Source of the DNA: Candidatus Eiseniibacteriota bacterium
Lineage (GTDB): Bacteria > Eisenbacteria > RBG-16-71-46
Assembly (NCBI GenBank): GCA_023249815.1
Contig: JAHFBX010000231.1
Location: forward strand, 1-5,528
Length of the DNA stretch: 5,528 bases
Reading direction: 5' to 3'
A program made the position numbers and the translations under genes. Every line of letters starts with the position of its first letter. Position 1 is the first letter of the stretch. The notes under the pieces were generated by a model. The model saw only the letters and a list, made by a program, of their open reading frames with translations. It did not search any database and had not been told where the DNA came from. Positions 5,160-5,528 of this stretch are shown in pieces.

Positions 5160-5528
5160 ATGAGAACCAGGCCGTTCATCACCCGATCCCGGGCGTGGGC
5201 GCTCGCGCTGTTCGCGGCGCTCGCGCTGTTGCTCGCCTTCGGCGGCGGTTGTTCCTCCGGACCCGCGTCGCAAGAACCCAGCTCGCGCACCGCCCGCACG
5301 GCGAGCGTGAGCGGCAGCGAGGAGGCCGCGCTCAGCGATGCGCCCGCGGTGCCGACGCCCGTCACGCGGAAGCACGCCACCAGAGTGGTGGTCAGGCTGG
5401 AAGTGAGGGAGGTCGTGAAGCGGATCGCCGACGGCGTGGAGTACACGTTCTGGACGTTCGGCGGCTCGGTGCCCGGCAAGTTCATCCGTGTTCGCGAGGG
5501 CGACGACATCGAGTTCCACTTGCGCAAT
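5160..5528 (+). CDS. nirK: Copper-containing nitrite reductase, N-terminal part (cut by the window)
   Basis: This enzyme reduces nitrite to nitric oxide outside the cytoplasmic membrane in denitrification. Reading from ATG 5160, 123 codons stay open to the window edge. Residues 1-31 form an export signal: positive MRTRPFITRSR, a hydrophobic stretch at about 13-27, then GGGCSS with Cys31 as a candidate lipid-attachment residue. A Ser/Ala/Glu/Pro-rich linker (about 32-70) follows, as in lipid-anchored AniA-type enzymes. From about residue 75 the first cupredoxin domain begins, with RLEVREVVKRIADGVEY and then FWTFGGSVPGKFIRVREGDD, a hallmark of NirK. The copper-ligand His and Cys residues lie beyond the window, so catalytic integrity cannot be judged. 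Another multicopper oxidase is the main alternative, but this block fits NirK better. The lipobox is imperfect (Gly rather than Leu at -3). An FNR-like dyad upstream suggests activation under low oxygen or by NO. Confidence 0.88.
   Translation, partial: MRTRPFITRSRAWALALFAALALLLAFGGGCSSGPASQEPSSRTARTASVSGSEEAALSDAPAVPTPVTRKHATRVVVRLEVREVVKRIADGVEYTFWTFGGSVPGKFIRVREGDDIEFHLRN

Noticed and set aside
4414..5163. 249-residue plus-strand frame overlapping the hemerythrin-like gene
   Set aside because: Arg/Pro-rich out-of-frame shadow; the other frame carries the ordered HxxxE and His motifs of a hemerythrin domain.
5114..5527. Two minus-strand frames opposite nirK
   Set aside because: They are antisense to the NirK N-terminal hallmark sequence, with no recognisable domain and no ribosome binding site needed to explain them.
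1..5528. CRISPR array, tRNA, rRNA, insertion sequence or prophage part
   Set aside because: No regularly spaced repeats, no tRNA/rRNA-like stretches, and no transposase or integrase motifs were seen on either strand.

Overview
The window comes from a GC-rich bacterial chromosome. Third codon positions are strongly G/C, and nearly every gene throws long shadow ORFs in other frames. The gene set points to a Gram-negative, facultatively respiring bacterium with at least partial denitrification: an exported DsbD, a lipoprotein-like copper nitrite reductase and a Crp/Fnr regulator. The phylum cannot be fixed from the sequence. Gemmatimonadota, Eisenbacteria-like lineages or Myxococcota would fit, but this is a weak inference.

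Layout. (1) Bases 1-1694, + strand: 3' part of a YyaL/DUF255-family gene, cut by the window edge. (2) 1717-3603, + strand: a complete DsbD-type thiol:disulfide interchange protein, 22 bases behind the first gene and probably co-transcribed with it. (3) 3604-3652: a short convergent gap with three tandem 7-bp repeats inside an inverted repeat. (4) 3653-4363, - strand: a complete Crp/Fnr-family regulator with no cysteine and without the usual cAMP-contacting arginine. (5) 4364-4519: a divergent control region with two dyads. (6) 4520-5044, + strand: a small hemerythrin (HHE) domain protein. (7) 5045-5159: a second control region. (8) 5160 to the window end, + strand: the first 123 codons of a copper nitrite reductase (nirK/aniA type).

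The main observation is regulatory. The hemerythrin-like gene and nirK are each preceded by a perfect dyad with identical half-sites, ATGAC-N4-GTCAT. In both cases the dyad is followed after exactly 22 bases by GATGCT or GAAGCT at the place of a -10 element. Dyad geometry and spacing are those of a class II (-41.5) Crp/Fnr-activated promoter, with half-sites that differ from FNR/DNR (TTGAT) and CRP (TGTGA). The regulator encoded next door is the obvious candidate to bind them. This suggests a compact nitrite/NO-responsive unit: regulator, diiron hemerythrin-like protein (possible NO/O2 handling or sensing) and nitrite reductase. The predicted transcription start of the hemerythrin gene falls exactly on the A of an ATG, so its mRNA may be leaderless. 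DsbD may supply periplasmic reductant for maturation of respiratory metalloproteins, but that link rests on proximity only.
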